NCBI GenBank assembly: GCA_001898225.1
Contig: MKTJ01000072.1
Location: 271,367-335,366, forward strand
Reading direction: 5' to 3'
DNA length: 64,000 nucleotides
Source of the DNA: Chloroflexi bacterium 54-19
GTDB lineage: Bacteria; Chloroflexota; Chloroflexia; Chloroheliales; Chloroheliaceae
The notes beneath the pieces are model-generated. The model was not told the DNA's origin. It made no database searches and worked only from the letters and a program-made list of their open reading frames with translations. The translations under genes and the position numbers were made by a program. How positions within the stretch are numbered: the stretch's first letter is position 1; each line of letters begins with the position of its first letter. This document shows positions 35,432 through 44,881 of this stretch, piece after piece.

Positions 35432-38236
35432 ATGGAAATTCTTACAAAGAGGCATAATTCAAAAATTGAGGCCACTACTAACCAGGCCCTTCTCTTATCA
35501 CAGGATGCTAAATTATTAGAAACACCCCCGGAGGGCCTCAGCGAGGTTGAGGCCGCCAGTCGCTTAAACCGTTTTGGCCTTAACTCTATCGCAAATGCCC
35601 CTTCCAAACCGTTAATAGTGCGGTTCGCGGCCAATTTTACCCACCTGATGGCGTTATTGTTATGGGCCGGTGGCATCATCGGTTTCCTGGCGCAAATGCC
35701 GCAACTTGGCTTTGCTATCTGGGCGGTTAACCTTATTAATGGCGCCTTTAGCTTCTGGCAAGAATACCGGGCCGGGAAAGCCACCGAAGCCCTGCGCAAA
35801 CTCTTACCGACCTTTGCCACGGTAATCCGGGGCGGACACGAGATTACCATCCCGGCCGAAAACCTGGTGCCGGGCGACATCATGCTATTGAGCGAGGGGA
35901 ACCATATTTCGGCGGACGGTCGTTTGCTGGAAGAAAACGAGTTAAGAGTTGACCAATCACCGCTGACCGGGGAGTCGCGCCCGGTGCGTAAGATTTGCCA
36001 GTCGCCCAACGGCAACAACCTGAACCCGGTCGAAAAACCAAACCTGGTCCTGGCCGGGACCAGCGTTATTACAGGGTCGGGGCGGGCGGTAGTGTTTGCT
36101 ACCGGGATGCAGACCCAGTTCGGCAAAATTGCCCAGCTTACCCAGAACGTGGCTGAAACCCCCAGCCCTTTGCAAAAAGAGCTTAACCGGGTTACAAGGA
36201 CTATTACGCTTCTTTCGACTGCCCTCGGCACCCTCTTTTTTGGCCTTGCTATCCTGATGGCCGGGGTAGATTTGGCCCAGAGTTTTATATTCGCAATGGG
36301 CATGGTGGTAGCTTTCGTACCCGAAGGGATGCTGCCGACTGTAACCCTATCGCTGGCGATGGGGGTCCAGCGGATAGCCCGCCGTAATGCCCTGGTGAAA
36401 CGCCTTTCTGCCGTAGAAACGCTGGGCTGTACTTCCGTTATCTGCACCGATAAGACTGGCACTCTTACTAAAAATGAAATGACAGTCTGCGACCTCTGGG
36501 CGGGTGGCCAACCCTACAGTGTGACCGGCACCGGCTATTCTCCGCAGGGCCAAATATTAAAAGAGGGCAACCCGGTTAATCCCCAGGCTTCAGGTGATCT
36601 GCACAGCCTGTTGATGGGGGCGCTGCTTTGTAACGATGCCCAGTTAGTACCGCCTGATGATGACGCCTCCTACTGGAAGGAACGGGGTGACCCCACCGAA
36701 GCCGCCCTGGAAGTAGTGGCCCTGAAAGGCGGCCTGGATTATACCGAGGAACGGCGGCGTGTCCCCCGGTTACGCGAGATTCCATTTGACCCTTCCCGCA
36801 AACGCATGAGTACGGTTCACCAGGAAGGCGATAAGCGGGTGGCCTATATAAAAGGGGCCCCGGAAGTGGTGGTCGGGTTATGTAACTATATTCAAATTAA
36901 TGACGAAGTTGTACCCATGACCGAGGCCTGGGGCGCCAGAATAGTGGCTGTTAACAACGAGTATGCCGGGGCCAGTTTGCGGGTGCTGGCCGTAGCCCGG
37001 CGAGTACTGCCGGAGACCCTGGACTGGAAAGCTTGCCGCAAAGCCGAAATAGAACAGGATTTAATTTTCCTGGGCCTGACCGCTATGATTGACCCGCCTC
37101 GCCCCGAAGTAGCCGAGGCAGTCGCCAGGTGTCAGGCTGCCGGGATTAAAATTATTATGATAACCGGCGATTATGAACTAACCGCCCAGAGTATCGCCAG
37201 GCGCCTTGGCCTTATTAAAAATCCGGCTTGCCGGGTAATAACCGGTTCCCAGCTTAGCCAGATGAGCGAGAACGAATTGCGCGAGGCGCTAAAGGGTGAA
37301 GTTATTTTTGCCAGGGTCAGCCCTGAACATAAACTAAGGGTGGTCAGCGCCCTCCAGGATTTGGGTAACGTGGTAGCCGTGACCGGCGATGGTGTCAATG
37401 ATGCCCCGGCCTTGAAGAAAGCCGACATCGGGGTGGCGATGGGATTAGCCGGGACCGATGTCGCCAAAGAAGCGGCGGACATGATCCTGACCGACGATAA
37501 TTTTGCCTCAATTGTCAACGCTATCGAGGAAGGGCGGGCTATTTTTAGCAATATCCGAAAGTTTGCCGTTTACGTCTTCAACAGTAACATGGCGGAAGCG
37601 GTTCCCTTCATCCTGATGCTATTTTCCCGTGGGGCCATTCCCCTGCCCCTGACCGTTATGCAGGTCCTCTCCATTGACCTGGGGACAGACATGGTCCCGG
37701 CAATAGGGCTGGGGGCAGAATTGCCGGAAAGCGGTGTAATGCAGCAACCGCCCCGTTCTCTTAAAGAACCCCTGCTGACCAGGAGACTGCTGGTTAAAGC
37801 TTTACTCTGGTACGGCATGATTGAGTCGGTGGCGGCCATTTCGGCCTATTTCTTCTTAAACTGGCGGTACGGCTGGCCGGGTCTTCCCCTGGCTGCAGAA
37901 GGTACGCAGGTCTACCAGCTCGCCACCACCATTACCCTGGCGGGCGTGGTAGCAACCCAGGTTGGGGCGGTTTTTGGTTGCCGGACCGAAACCAATTCAG
38001 CATTCAAAATAGGGTTTTTCACCAACCGGTTAGTGCTGGTGGGCGTCGGTTTCGAGCTTGTATTACTGGTCCTGCTGGTTTATCTTCCTTTTAGCCACCA
38101 GTTGTTTAACACGGCCCCGCTCGACGCGATTGATTGGCTTTACGTCTTTGCCTGGACGCCGGTTATCTTCTTACTGGACGAAATTCGCAAGCTGGTAAAG
38201 CGCCACCAATTAGCGAGTAAAGCGCCCCTGCTTTAG
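35432..38236 (+). CDS. Cation-transporting P-type ATPase, Na+/K+-type M4 motif
   Basis: P2-type pump of 934 aa. Features in order: N-terminal cation ATPase domain (PEGLSEVEAASRLNRFGLN), actuator LTGESRPVRK, M4 VVAFVPEGMLPTVTLSLAMG, phosphorylation site CTDKTGTLTKNEM (Asp340), nucleotide domain KGAPEVVVGLC, hinge VAVTGDGVNDAPALK, and C-terminal helices. PEGMLPTVT resembles the PEGLLATVT motif of Na+/K+- and H+/K+-type ATPases more than the PEGLP of SERCA. The transported ion is therefore probably Na+ or K+, which is inference. No beta subunit is seen. The ribosome site is weak. Confidence 0.92.
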   Translation: MEILTKRHNSKIEATTNQALLLSQDAKLLETPPEGLSEVEAASRLNRFGLNSIANAPSKPLIVRFAANFTHLMALLLWAGGIIGFLAQMPQLGFAIWAVNLINGAFSFWQEYRAGKATEALRKLLPTFATVIRGGHEITIPAENLVPGDIMLLSEGNHISADGRLLEENELRVDQSPLTGESRPVRKICQSPNGNNLNPVEKPNLVLAGTSVITGSGRAVVFATGMQTQFGKIAQLTQNVAETPSPLQKELNRVTRTITLLSTALGTLFFGLAILMAGVDLAQSFIFAMGMVVAFVPEGMLPTVTLSLAMGVQRIARRNALVKRLSAVETLGCTSVICTDKTGTLTKNEMTVCDLWAGGQPYSVTGTGYSPQGQILKEGNPVNPQASGDLHSLLMGALLCNDAQLVPPDDDASYWKERGDPTEAALEVVALKGGLDYTEERRRVPRLREIPFDPSRKRMSTVHQEGDKRVAYIKGAPEVVVGLCNYIQINDEVVPMTEAWGARIVAVNNEYAGASLRVLAVARRVLPETLDWKACRKAEIEQDLIFLGLTAMIDPPRPEVAEAVARCQAAGIKIIMITGDYELTAQSIARRLGLIKNPACRVITGSQLSQMSENELREALKGEVIFARVSPEHKLRVVSALQDLGNVVAVTGDGVNDAPALKKADIGVAMGLAGTDVAKEAADMILTDDNFASIVNAIEEGRAIFSNIRKFAVYVFNSNMAEAVPFILMLFSRGAIPLPLTVMQVLSIDLGTDMVPAIGLGAELPESGVMQQPPRSLKEPLLTRRLLVKALLWYGMIESVAAISAYFFLNWRYGWPGLPLAAEGTQVYQLATTITLAGVVATQVGAVFGCRTETNSAFKIGFFTNRLVLVGVGFELVLLVLLVYLPFSHQLFNTAPLDAIDWLYVFAWTPVIFLLDEIRKLVKRHQLASKAPLL

Positions 38237-38395
38237 ACCTAAAACACGGCCCAGGGGAAAACCAGGCCGTTTAAGAATTCAAACTGGTCATCTTTCACCC
38301 GGTCCTTGCAAATAAGAGTTCCACCATTTTCCACTCGGTTTAAACCTGCCTTTTCCCCTTCATAATTTATTCTTAAAAGAAGAAAGGAGGAAACC

Positions 38396-38680
38396 ATGAA
38401 ACAAAACTTTATTCAATTTAAGACTGTTTCAGGCCACCCCATGACCCTGGACCGTTTCACTTTTACTCCCCAGGCCAGGGTGCTAACCTTGCGGTTGCCT
38501 TTCGGAGGGGTAGTCTGGAACCGGGCGCAGGCAGTGCTGGTAAAAGACGCCGTTCAGACCAAACGTTACCCGATTACGAATGTTACCAGGCTAATCCAGG
38601 GCGCTATAATCGGCGCCGCCCTGGTTTTTATGCTTATTAGCCGGTTTATGCGAAAAAGAAGGGAGGATACCCCAAAATGA
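38396..38680 (+). CDS. Small single-pass membrane protein, unknown
   Basis: 94 aa with a beta-rich N-terminal part (FIQFKTVSGHPMTLDRFTFTP), one hydrophobic helix near residues 65-82 (LIQGAIIGAALVFMLISR) and a basic tail. AAAGGAGG precedes ATG 38396. It overlaps the GerW-like gene by four bases (ATGA), so the two are translationally coupled and likely work together. I do not recognise its family. Confidence 0.75.
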   Translation: MKQNFIQFKTVSGHPMTLDRFTFTPQARVLTLRLPFGGVVWNRAQAVLVKDAVQTKRYPITNVTRLIQGAIIGAALVFMLISRFMRKRREDTPK

Positions 38681-39174
38681 CCCAGGTATTTGATAAATTC
38701 AATCCCGTTACCGAACCCTTAAACGGGTTTACTCCGTCCGAGGACAAGAGTATGGAATACGGTGTACAAGCTTTCGATAAACTCTTCGCGGCGGCTCAAC
38801 CCGGTGCGGTCTTTAGCGCCCCGGTGGTAAAGGGTGATATCACTATCATTTTGACCAGTGAAGTGTCGAGTGGCGGCGGTTTTGGTTTTGGTAAAGGTTT
38901 CGGCCCGGCAGGCCCCTCGCCTAAAGCTGAAGATGCCACAGGGCCTGTTTCAAAAGAGGAGTCCCAGGCGAACATGCCTGTCGGTGGTGGTACCGGCATG
39001 GGTGGGGGCGGCGGCGCGAGCGGTCGTCCGCTGGCGGTTATCATGATTGGGCCGGACGGAGTAAGGATTCAGCCGATTGTAGATGCCACCAAAATCGTCA
39101 TCACGGCCCTGACTACTTTCGGGATGATATTTGCAGCCATGCTAAAAATCCGCCGGGCGGCCCGGAAAATCTAG
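38677..39174 (+). CDS. GerW/YtfJ-family protein
   Basis: Matches the GerW (YtfJ) pattern: a strand-rich region with VFSAPVVKGDITIILTSEVS, a glycine-rich stretch (SSGGGFGFGKGFG) and a second one (GGGTGMGGGGGASGRPLAVI), then IGPDGVRIQPIVDATKI before a hydrophobic tail. In Bacillus the family is needed for germination, but homologues occur in many non-sporulating bacteria. Here it is coupled to a small membrane protein and surrounded by ion pumps and redox genes, so a general envelope role is more likely than a spore role. Confidence 0.8.
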   Translation: MTQVFDKFNPVTEPLNGFTPSEDKSMEYGVQAFDKLFAAAQPGAVFSAPVVKGDITIILTSEVSSGGGFGFGKGFGPAGPSPKAEDATGPVSKEESQANMPVGGGTGMGGGGGASGRPLAVIMIGPDGVRIQPIVDATKIVITALTTFGMIFAAMLKIRRAARKI

Positions 39175-39235
39175 TCTTCTGAGTCTGCCTTTGCTCTCTT
39201 TTACAGGGTTGCCCGGTTGTACCTGGAGGTGAAAA

Positions 39236-39667
39236 ATGTCAGCTAAGAATATGTTAATTCCCCTCTCCCACCAGGCCCTCCTTGACGGCCCCTATTGGGC
39301 AGCCCTGACCACCGTTATGCCCGACGGCCAGCCTCAAACTACCCCGGTCTGGTGCAATATTGAGGGTGATTTTGTAATGGTCAATACCATGCGCGGTTTC
39401 CGCAAAGAGAAGAATATGCGGGCCAACCCTCGTGTAACCCTCCTGGTCTACGACCCGCGCAATCCCTTTCGCAATATCGAAGTCCGGGGCGAGGTCGTTG
39501 AGATGACTGAAACAGGCGCGGTGGAACACAATGACAGGCTGGCGCAACTCTACCTGGGCAACCCGGCGGCCCATTTCTTTGGGGATGCAATACCCGCCGC
39601 GCTTGCCGTGAAATTTCAGCCGGTCAAAGTGTCAATCAAACCGCTCCATGTCCGCGTGGAAGGATAA
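39236..39667 (+). CDS. PPOX-class (F420/FMN-dependent) oxidoreductase-like protein
   Basis: Split-barrel flavin/F420-binding protein of the pyridoxamine 5'-phosphate oxidase superfamily, 143 aa. Characteristic segments are YWAALTTVMPDGQPQTTPVW, the strand RVTLLVYDPRNPFRNIEVRG and the acidic helix EHNDRLAQLYLG. AGGAGG-like GGAGG lies eight bases before ATG 39236. A second PPOX gene follows after four bases, suggesting an operon that continues to the E2-like gene. Cofactor and substrate are unknown. Confidence 0.85.
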   Translation: MSAKNMLIPLSHQALLDGPYWAALTTVMPDGQPQTTPVWCNIEGDFVMVNTMRGFRKEKNMRANPRVTLLVYDPRNPFRNIEVRGEVVEMTETGAVEHNDRLAQLYLGNPAAHFFGDAIPAALAVKFQPVKVSIKPLHVRVEG

Positions 39668-39671
39668 GAAA

Positions 39672-40175
39672 ATGCCTGGAACAAATTCCACCGCTTTAAC
39701 CGCAAGCCCCCTGACACCTGCCGTTATCCCTGTATCCCACCGGGACTTACTGGTCAGGCCGGTATTCGCCATTCTTTCAACACTTATGCCCGGTGGGCAA
39801 CCCCAGTCAAGCCTGGTCTGGGTAGACTACGATGGGACGGACCTGCTTATTAACACTACCCTTGAGCGGCAAAAAGCAAAAAATATGGTAGCCGATCCAA
39901 GAGTGACCGTGCTGGTAGTGGACCCGGCTGACACCTCTCGCTTTATCGAGGTGCGCGGTCGCGTGACCTCTATATCTGAGGAAGGCGCAACAGCCCACGC
40001 GGACAAACTGTCCCAACGCTATACCGGCAAACCCCATTTTTACGGTGATATTTACCCGCCCCAAAGGCAGACCCAGGAGACCAGGGTAATCGTGAAAATC
40101 TGCCCGGTTAAAGTAACCCTGGATGCCTTCTTCAACCAGCCGGAGCCTTTGTCTGCCGGTGATACCAGGAGGTAA
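39672..40175 (+). CDS. Second PPOX-class oxidoreductase-like protein
   Basis: Paralogue of the preceding gene: PVFAILSTLMPGGQPQSSLVW, RVTVLVVDPADTSRFIEVRG and EGATAHADKLSQRYTGK match its neighbour motif by motif. It has a longer N-terminal tail. I place the start at ATG 39672, four bases after the upstream stop and after GGAAGGA; a GTG at 39648 would overlap the previous gene. The two may form a heterodimer, since PPOX proteins are dimeric, but that is inference. Confidence 0.85.
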   Translation: MPGTNSTALTASPLTPAVIPVSHRDLLVRPVFAILSTLMPGGQPQSSLVWVDYDGTDLLINTTLERQKAKNMVADPRVTVLVVDPADTSRFIEVRGRVTSISEEGATAHADKLSQRYTGKPHFYGDIYPPQRQTQETRVIVKICPVKVTLDAFFNQPEPLSAGDTRR

Positions 40176-40185
40176 AAACTATAGG

Positions 40186-40998
40186 ATGAAAGCGCGGCGA
40201 GAAAAAGTTAATAAACCACCTGCTCCTTTTGAGGTGGCGCCCTACCCCAAAGTCCGGCGCGCCATGGAGTTGACTACCCGCTCGGCCCAGAAGACCCGGA
40301 TGATTCACGGCCTGACCGAGGTAGATGTGACCCTGGCCCGTCAATTTATACGTGACTACAAGGCCCGCACCGGGGAATCGCTTTCTTTTACAGCTTTTAT
40401 CATCAATTGTTTAGCCAGGGCCGTTGAGGAAAACAAAGGGGTACACGCCTGCCGCCGGGGCCAAAATCAACTTGTCTTGTTCGACGATGTAGATGTGGCC
40501 GTTACGGTCGAACGGGAAATGGATGGGCAAAAACAACCCATAGTCTATATCCTGCGGGCGGCCAACAAAAAAAGCTTCCTCGAAATCCACCGGGAAATTA
40601 GAGAAGCTCAGGTAAATCCTGTCGAACAATTCTGGGAAGGTTTCAGTTTTTTCTCGAAATTGCCCCTGGTTGTCTTTAGAGGAATCTGGCCTTTCTTCTG
40701 GTGGCAGATCAGGAACAACCCTGGTTTTCAAAAGAAATTCGGTGGAACGGTCGGGATTACAGCGGTCGGCATGTTCGGCAAAGGGGCCGGGTGGGGTATC
40801 CCGGTGGCCTACCATACCCAGGTCACGCTGGGTGGTATCGCCACCAGGCCAGCCGTGGCGGACGGCCAGATAGCAATCCGCGAGTTCCTCTGCCTGACCT
40901 TAAGCTTCGACCACGACATCGTTGACGGCGCCCCCGCCGCCCGGTTTTCGGCCCGGTTCAAAGAGCTAATCGAAAGCGGCTACGGTTTAATTCCGTAG
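40186..40998 (+). CDS. 2-oxoacid dehydrogenase E2 catalytic-domain protein lacking lipoyl domain
   Basis: 270 aa with the acyltransferase (CAT-like) fold of E2 subunits: N-terminal helix RRAMELTTRSAQKTRMIHG, the TAFIINCLARAVEENKGVHA core, and the active-site motif SFDHDIVDGAPAARF with His243 and Asp247. The lipoyl domain and the subunit-binding domain that normally occupy the first 200 residues of E2 are absent, and no E1 or E3 gene is nearby. ATG 40186 follows AGGAGG with a rather long spacer of 13 bases. It probably acylates a small molecule or CoA rather than serving a dehydrogenase complex. It ends the PPOX operon. Confidence 0.85.
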   Translation: MKARREKVNKPPAPFEVAPYPKVRRAMELTTRSAQKTRMIHGLTEVDVTLARQFIRDYKARTGESLSFTAFIINCLARAVEENKGVHACRRGQNQLVLFDDVDVAVTVEREMDGQKQPIVYILRAANKKSFLEIHREIREAQVNPVEQFWEGFSFFSKLPLVVFRGIWPFFWWQIRNNPGFQKKFGGTVGITAVGMFGKGAGWGIPVAYHTQVTLGGIATRPAVADGQIAIREFLCLTLSFDHDIVDGAPAARFSARFKELIESGYGLIP

Positions 40999-41014
40999 TC
41001 GCCCCCTTCCCCTT

Positions 41015-42250
41015 TTAAGCCATGTTCAGGCTGGTCCGGCGCTGGAATTTCCAGGTGACAATGCTAAAAAAGACGACCGTATAAGCCATTAAGATACCTA
41101 CCGGCAGCAGCACCGCTCCAATCCCCTGACCGCGCACAATCACGTTCTGGAACCCTTCCATGGCCCAGGCGCTGGGAGTCAGGTGGCCTATCGTCGAAAA
41201 GACCGGCCCTGTGATTTCGAGCGGGAACCAGCACCCGCCCAGGGTCGAAAGAGTGAACATCGCGATAAGCGAAAACATCACAACCTGTTCCATGACCCTG
41301 GCAAAGACCGCGATTAGTAACCCCAGGCTGGCGGCCCAGACCGCCAGGGCCACCATTACCAGCAATACGGCCAGGGGGTCGCGCAGGTAGTCCACGCCAA
41401 AAGCAATTTGCCCGAAGGTAATCAATAATATTTCCTGGAAGAAAATCAGGCCAGCCATCGCCAGGCCGTGTCCCAGGAGAATACCCAGGGGGCTGATAGG
41501 GGTAGTTAGCATCCGCGAAAGGGTCTGGGTTTTGCGCTCAAGGAAGAACACCACACAAATGGAAACCAGCCCCAGGACTACAAATTGGACCAGGATACCG
41601 GGTGAAAGCTGCGTAGCCGGGCTAACCTGGTTGCCGGTGGATTGGGTCCCGCCTTGCTCGGTCCTGACGGTCAGGGTTGGAGTTTTCCAGGCCCCGGTGG
41701 CTGCGGCCAGGGCTTCGTTGAAGAAATTCTGGCGAGCGGTTGCATCCGTAAAAGGCTGGCGGGCCTCGAAAGTTTGAGTGGTCTGCCTGGCCGTCTGAAG
41801 GGCACCCTGTAAACGGTCCGAGGCCGTTTCAATCGCGTTGAGGGCGCTTTGCCCGCTTTCACTCCCCTGGTCAACAATGACCTGGGGTTTAACAGGAGTA
41901 CCCGCGATTAGTTGTTCGCTGTACCCGGCGGGCACAATAACCGCGGCGGTGTAGGTGCCATCCCGGACCTGTTCGCTAATCCTGGCCTGGGCGTTCTCGT
42001 CCGGGACGCCCAGGCGCACGACCTCGGAATTGCCAAGTAAATTGAAAAATTGCGCGCTAACTATCCCGTTCGGGTCGTGGTTTATAAAAGCTAACGCCAG
42101 GCGGCTATCCGTGCTCGAACCACTTGCCCCACCATTGACGGCAATCAGGAAGTAAGTAAAGAGCAGGGGCATTACAACCACAAAGACGGCGGTCCGCACG
42201 TCACGGGTAGTTTGCAGCAAATCCTTGAAAGCCAGGGTAAATATACGCAT
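41015..42250 (-). CDS. ABC-2 type transporter permease
   Basis: Exporter permease of the ABC-2/YbhR type. One N-terminal helix (TAVFVVVMPLLFTYFLIAVN), a large extracytoplasmic region of about 170 residues, then five membrane helices including LVSICVVFFLERKTQTLSRML and IAMFTLSTLGGCWFPLEI. It is the third gene of a minus-strand operon (ATPase, permease, permease) with a gap of 22 bases from the previous permease. The two permeases probably form a heterodimer. The substrate is unknown; drugs or lipids are usual for the family. Confidence 0.9.
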   Translation of the reverse strand: MRIFTLAFKDLLQTTRDVRTAVFVVVMPLLFTYFLIAVNGGASGSSTDSRLALAFINHDPNGIVSAQFFNLLGNSEVVRLGVPDENAQARISEQVRDGTYTAAVIVPAGYSEQLIAGTPVKPQVIVDQGSESGQSALNAIETASDRLQGALQTARQTTQTFEARQPFTDATARQNFFNEALAAATGAWKTPTLTVRTEQGGTQSTGNQVSPATQLSPGILVQFVVLGLVSICVVFFLERKTQTLSRMLTTPISPLGILLGHGLAMAGLIFFQEILLITFGQIAFGVDYLRDPLAVLLVMVALAVWAASLGLLIAVFARVMEQVVMFSLIAMFTLSTLGGCWFPLEITGPVFSTIGHLTPSAWAMEGFQNVIVRGQGIGAVLLPVGILMAYTVVFFSIVTWKFQRRTSLNMA

Positions 42251-42272
42251 ACCTTCTCACTCCTTCCCGGCT

Positions 42273-43526
42273 TCAGGCGAACCGGCGGCGGAAAATCAGG
42301 GTGGCAACACCAAAGAGGGCCAGGCCGAGCACGATTGAGACCAGCCACGGCCCGATTATATCGCCCACCCCGCCGCCGCCCAGGGTACTGGTCCAACCTT
42401 TCAACACCCAGCCTTGCGGGGTCAGCAGGTTGATAGTGGCAAAGAACGACGGTATATTATTAAAGCCGGTTGTCATTAGTCCTCCGAGCATACCGGTTAT
42501 AGCCAGCGCTCCCCCTATCACCGGACCGCTCTGGCGGGTGGTTTTGACAAAGGAAATCAAAAGCAAACCGAACCCGGCGGCCAGGACGACCGTACCCACG
42601 GTCATAAACCCGACCGGGAGGGGCGCTCCCCAGTTAATGCCAAAGAGCAGGGCGGAAGCCACCACCAGCGTCACTACCTGGATGAGCAGGGTTATGACGA
42701 CCGAGACGAACTTGCCCGCCAGGATTAAAGGCCGGGAAGTCGGGGTTGTAAAGAGCCGGGCCAGGGTGCCTTCTTCCTCCTCTTTAACGATAGTTTCAGC
42801 GGTATCGGCCCCGGTGTAGAATACGAAGAAAAGCATCATCCCGGCCATAACCGAGCCAATCAGGCTGGTTAAAGGTTTATCGTTCGCCGACTGGCTGGCC
42901 GGGGCCTGTAAATCGAGCAGTTGGTTTGGCTGGGCGCCCTGGGTCTGGGCCCATTGGCTATACTCCAACCCGGCCACCTGGGAGGCGGTATTATCGAGCG
43001 TCACCCCGTATTTGCCAGCCTGGGCCGCCAGCACGCCCCCGGCAATCCGGCTCCCGTTATAGTGGTCAAGGAAGTGCCCGATAAGCTCGCGGACTATTTG
43101 CGGTCCCAGTCTTAACGTAGGGTCCTGGTAAAGGGTCACCGCTGTAGCCGCCCCGGTAGCGCTGTCCATTATGGTGTTGCTAAAGTTAGCCGGGATAATG
43201 ACCGCCACCCCGGCCTGCTGGCTATCTACGGCCTGGCGGGCGCTGGCTTCATCCGGGGACACCGTAACGGCGATAAGTTTGGTAAGTTCCTGGCTCTGTA
43301 AAAAAGTCACCAGGCTATTCCCGGCGGCTACCCCCTGGGTTTGGTCGAGGTTAACCACCTGGACTTTGGTCGGGGCCAGTTGGTCGTTATCGCCGTTAAT
43401 AATCCCACCAAAAGCCAGGTAAAAGAGACCGGTAATCAGCAGGGGCAGGCCAAACATCATTATGATGGCGAACCCGCTGCGAAAAGAACGCAACATGTCT
43501 TTGAAGGCAATATCCAAAATTTTCAC
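42273..43526 (-). CDS. ABC-2 type transporter permease
   Basis: Second permease of the same exporter, 417 aa, with the same layout: N-terminal helix (GFAIIMMFGLPLLITGLFYLA), extracytoplasmic domain to about residue 225, and C-terminal helices with GTLARLFTTPTSRPLILAGK, a conserved ABC-2 motif that contacts the ATPase. It starts 12 bases after the ATPase gene stop. Sequence similarity to the downstream permease is at family level only. Confidence 0.9.
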   Translation of the reverse strand: MKILDIAFKDMLRSFRSGFAIIMMFGLPLLITGLFYLAFGGIINGDNDQLAPTKVQVVNLDQTQGVAAGNSLVTFLQSQELTKLIAVTVSPDEASARQAVDSQQAGVAVIIPANFSNTIMDSATGAATAVTLYQDPTLRLGPQIVRELIGHFLDHYNGSRIAGGVLAAQAGKYGVTLDNTASQVAGLEYSQWAQTQGAQPNQLLDLQAPASQSANDKPLTSLIGSVMAGMMLFFVFYTGADTAETIVKEEEEGTLARLFTTPTSRPLILAGKFVSVVITLLIQVVTLVVASALLFGINWGAPLPVGFMTVGTVVLAAGFGLLLISFVKTTRQSGPVIGGALAITGMLGGLMTTGFNNIPSFFATINLLTPQGWVLKGWTSTLGGGGVGDIIGPWLVSIVLGLALFGVATLIFRRRFA

Positions 43527-43538
43527 GGCCAGCCCTCC

Positions 43539-44540
43539 TTAAGAGTCGCGTAAGCCGCGCCCGGTCAGGTGCAGGAAGACCGCTTCGAGGTTTGGTTCCT
43601 GTATATCCACCGAAGTAATCCGCGCTCCCAGGCCGGTAGCGACTTCAAACAGGTTGGGCAGGATAAGGTTGCTATCGCTTACCAGCAAGGTCAGGCTGTT
43701 ATCCTCGTTTAGCGAAACCCGGTTGACACCTTCCAGGGCGTGCCAGCGCTCGGCAATCTCTTTCGGTACCACCTGGCTGACGGTCAGGTTAATCCGGTCC
43801 TGCTCACCGACTATTTTTACCAGTTCCTGGTGGGTGCCCTGCACGATAACTTTGCCCTGGTCCATAATGATGATCCGGTTGGAAAGCTCCTGGGCCTCCT
43901 CCATATAATGGGTGGTATAAAGTACGGTCATGCCCTCCCGGTTCAATTTCTTGACGCTATCCAGGATATTGCGCCTGCTCTGAGGGTCAATCCCGACCGT
44001 GGGTTCATCCATATAGAGGACCTGGGGCCGGTGCAGCAGGGCTACCCCGATATTAAGGCGGCGTTTCATCCCACCGGAGAATTTAGCGACCGGGCCTTTC
44101 TGGCGCTCGGTCAGGCCGACCAGTTCCAGTATTTCTTCCACCCGCCCGGTTAGTTTGGGGCCTCGCAGCCCGTACATTTTGCCCCAGAACTGCAAATTTT
44201 CCTTTGCCGAAAGGTCGGAATAAAGGGCTATTTCCTGGGGTACTACCCCAATAGCTTGTTTGACAGCCGCCGCTTCGGTCTTGATGGAATAGTCCATAAT
44301 CCAGGCATCCCCGCTATCAGGCCGCAGCAAGCAGGCTAACATCGAAAGAGTCGTGGTTTTTCCGGCTCCGTTTGGCCCTAGCAAACTGACAATCTGGCCT
44401 TCTTCTACCTCAAAACTGACATCCTGCACCGCCTGAATTTTGTCGAAATTCTTCCCCAAACCTTCCACGCGGATAGCTATAGGGCCGTTGTGGTTGGCGG
44501 CCTTACCGGGAACCTGTGGCTGCGTTACTACCTGGAGCAT
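43539..44540 (-). CDS. ABC transporter ATP-binding protein (ABC-2 exporter)
   Basis: ATPase energising the two permeases that follow. Walker A GPNGAGKTTT, Q-loop GVVPQEIALYSDL, signature KFSGGMKRRLNI, Walker B VLYMDEPTVGIDP and H-loop YTTHYMEEA are all intact. The C-terminal 80 residues form the extension common in drug and lipid exporters. As first gene it would be followed by both permeases in one transcript. No regulator gene adjoins the operon. Confidence 0.93.
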   Translation of the reverse strand: MLQVVTQPQVPGKAANHNGPIAIRVEGLGKNFDKIQAVQDVSFEVEEGQIVSLLGPNGAGKTTTLSMLACLLRPDSGDAWIMDYSIKTEAAAVKQAIGVVPQEIALYSDLSAKENLQFWGKMYGLRGPKLTGRVEEILELVGLTERQKGPVAKFSGGMKRRLNIGVALLHRPQVLYMDEPTVGIDPQSRRNILDSVKKLNREGMTVLYTTHYMEEAQELSNRIIIMDQGKVIVQGTHQELVKIVGEQDRINLTVSQVVPKEIAERWHALEGVNRVSLNEDNSLTLLVSDSNLILPNLFEVATGLGARITSVDIQEPNLEAVFLHLTGRGLRDS

Positions 44541-44881
44541 CCTGGCACCCCCTTACCTGGCACAAAAATTAAATTTATAAACAATCTACTTTCCTTAGTT
44601 TTAACAAACGGCTGTAATAAACAGGGTATAGGTTGGTTTATTCGCGGTCAAAAGGGCAGCAATTTCCTTTTAATTGGACTTTCGCTTGAAACATTCCTTT
44701 TGAGGTGGTTAAGCCCCAATATTCTGGCTTTTCCAGGCCTAAAGCAAAAGTCGTGTTTAATTGAGAGTAATCATTTTAATCCTAATTTATCTTTATAAAT
44801 TCATTTATTTACGCTAATTTGCTACCATAGTGACAGGGTATCAACTGGTGAGGCTCAAAAATAATTGAAGGGAGGATTGCT
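44541..44881. other. Divergent intergenic region
   Basis: About 340 AT-rich bases between the exporter operon and the thioesterase gene. I see no gene, repeat or clear hairpin; it should contain both promoters. Confidence 0.45.

Noticed and set aside
35350..36462. Long minus-strand frame of 370 codons over the 5' part of a P-type ATPase gene
   Set aside because: The opposite strand encodes all conserved ATPase motifs; the minus-strand product is Arg/Ser/Pro-rich without a recognisable fold.
38677..39174. Evidence for sporulation from the GerW-like gene
   Set aside because: The family is widespread in non-sporulating bacteria and no other spore gene is seen.
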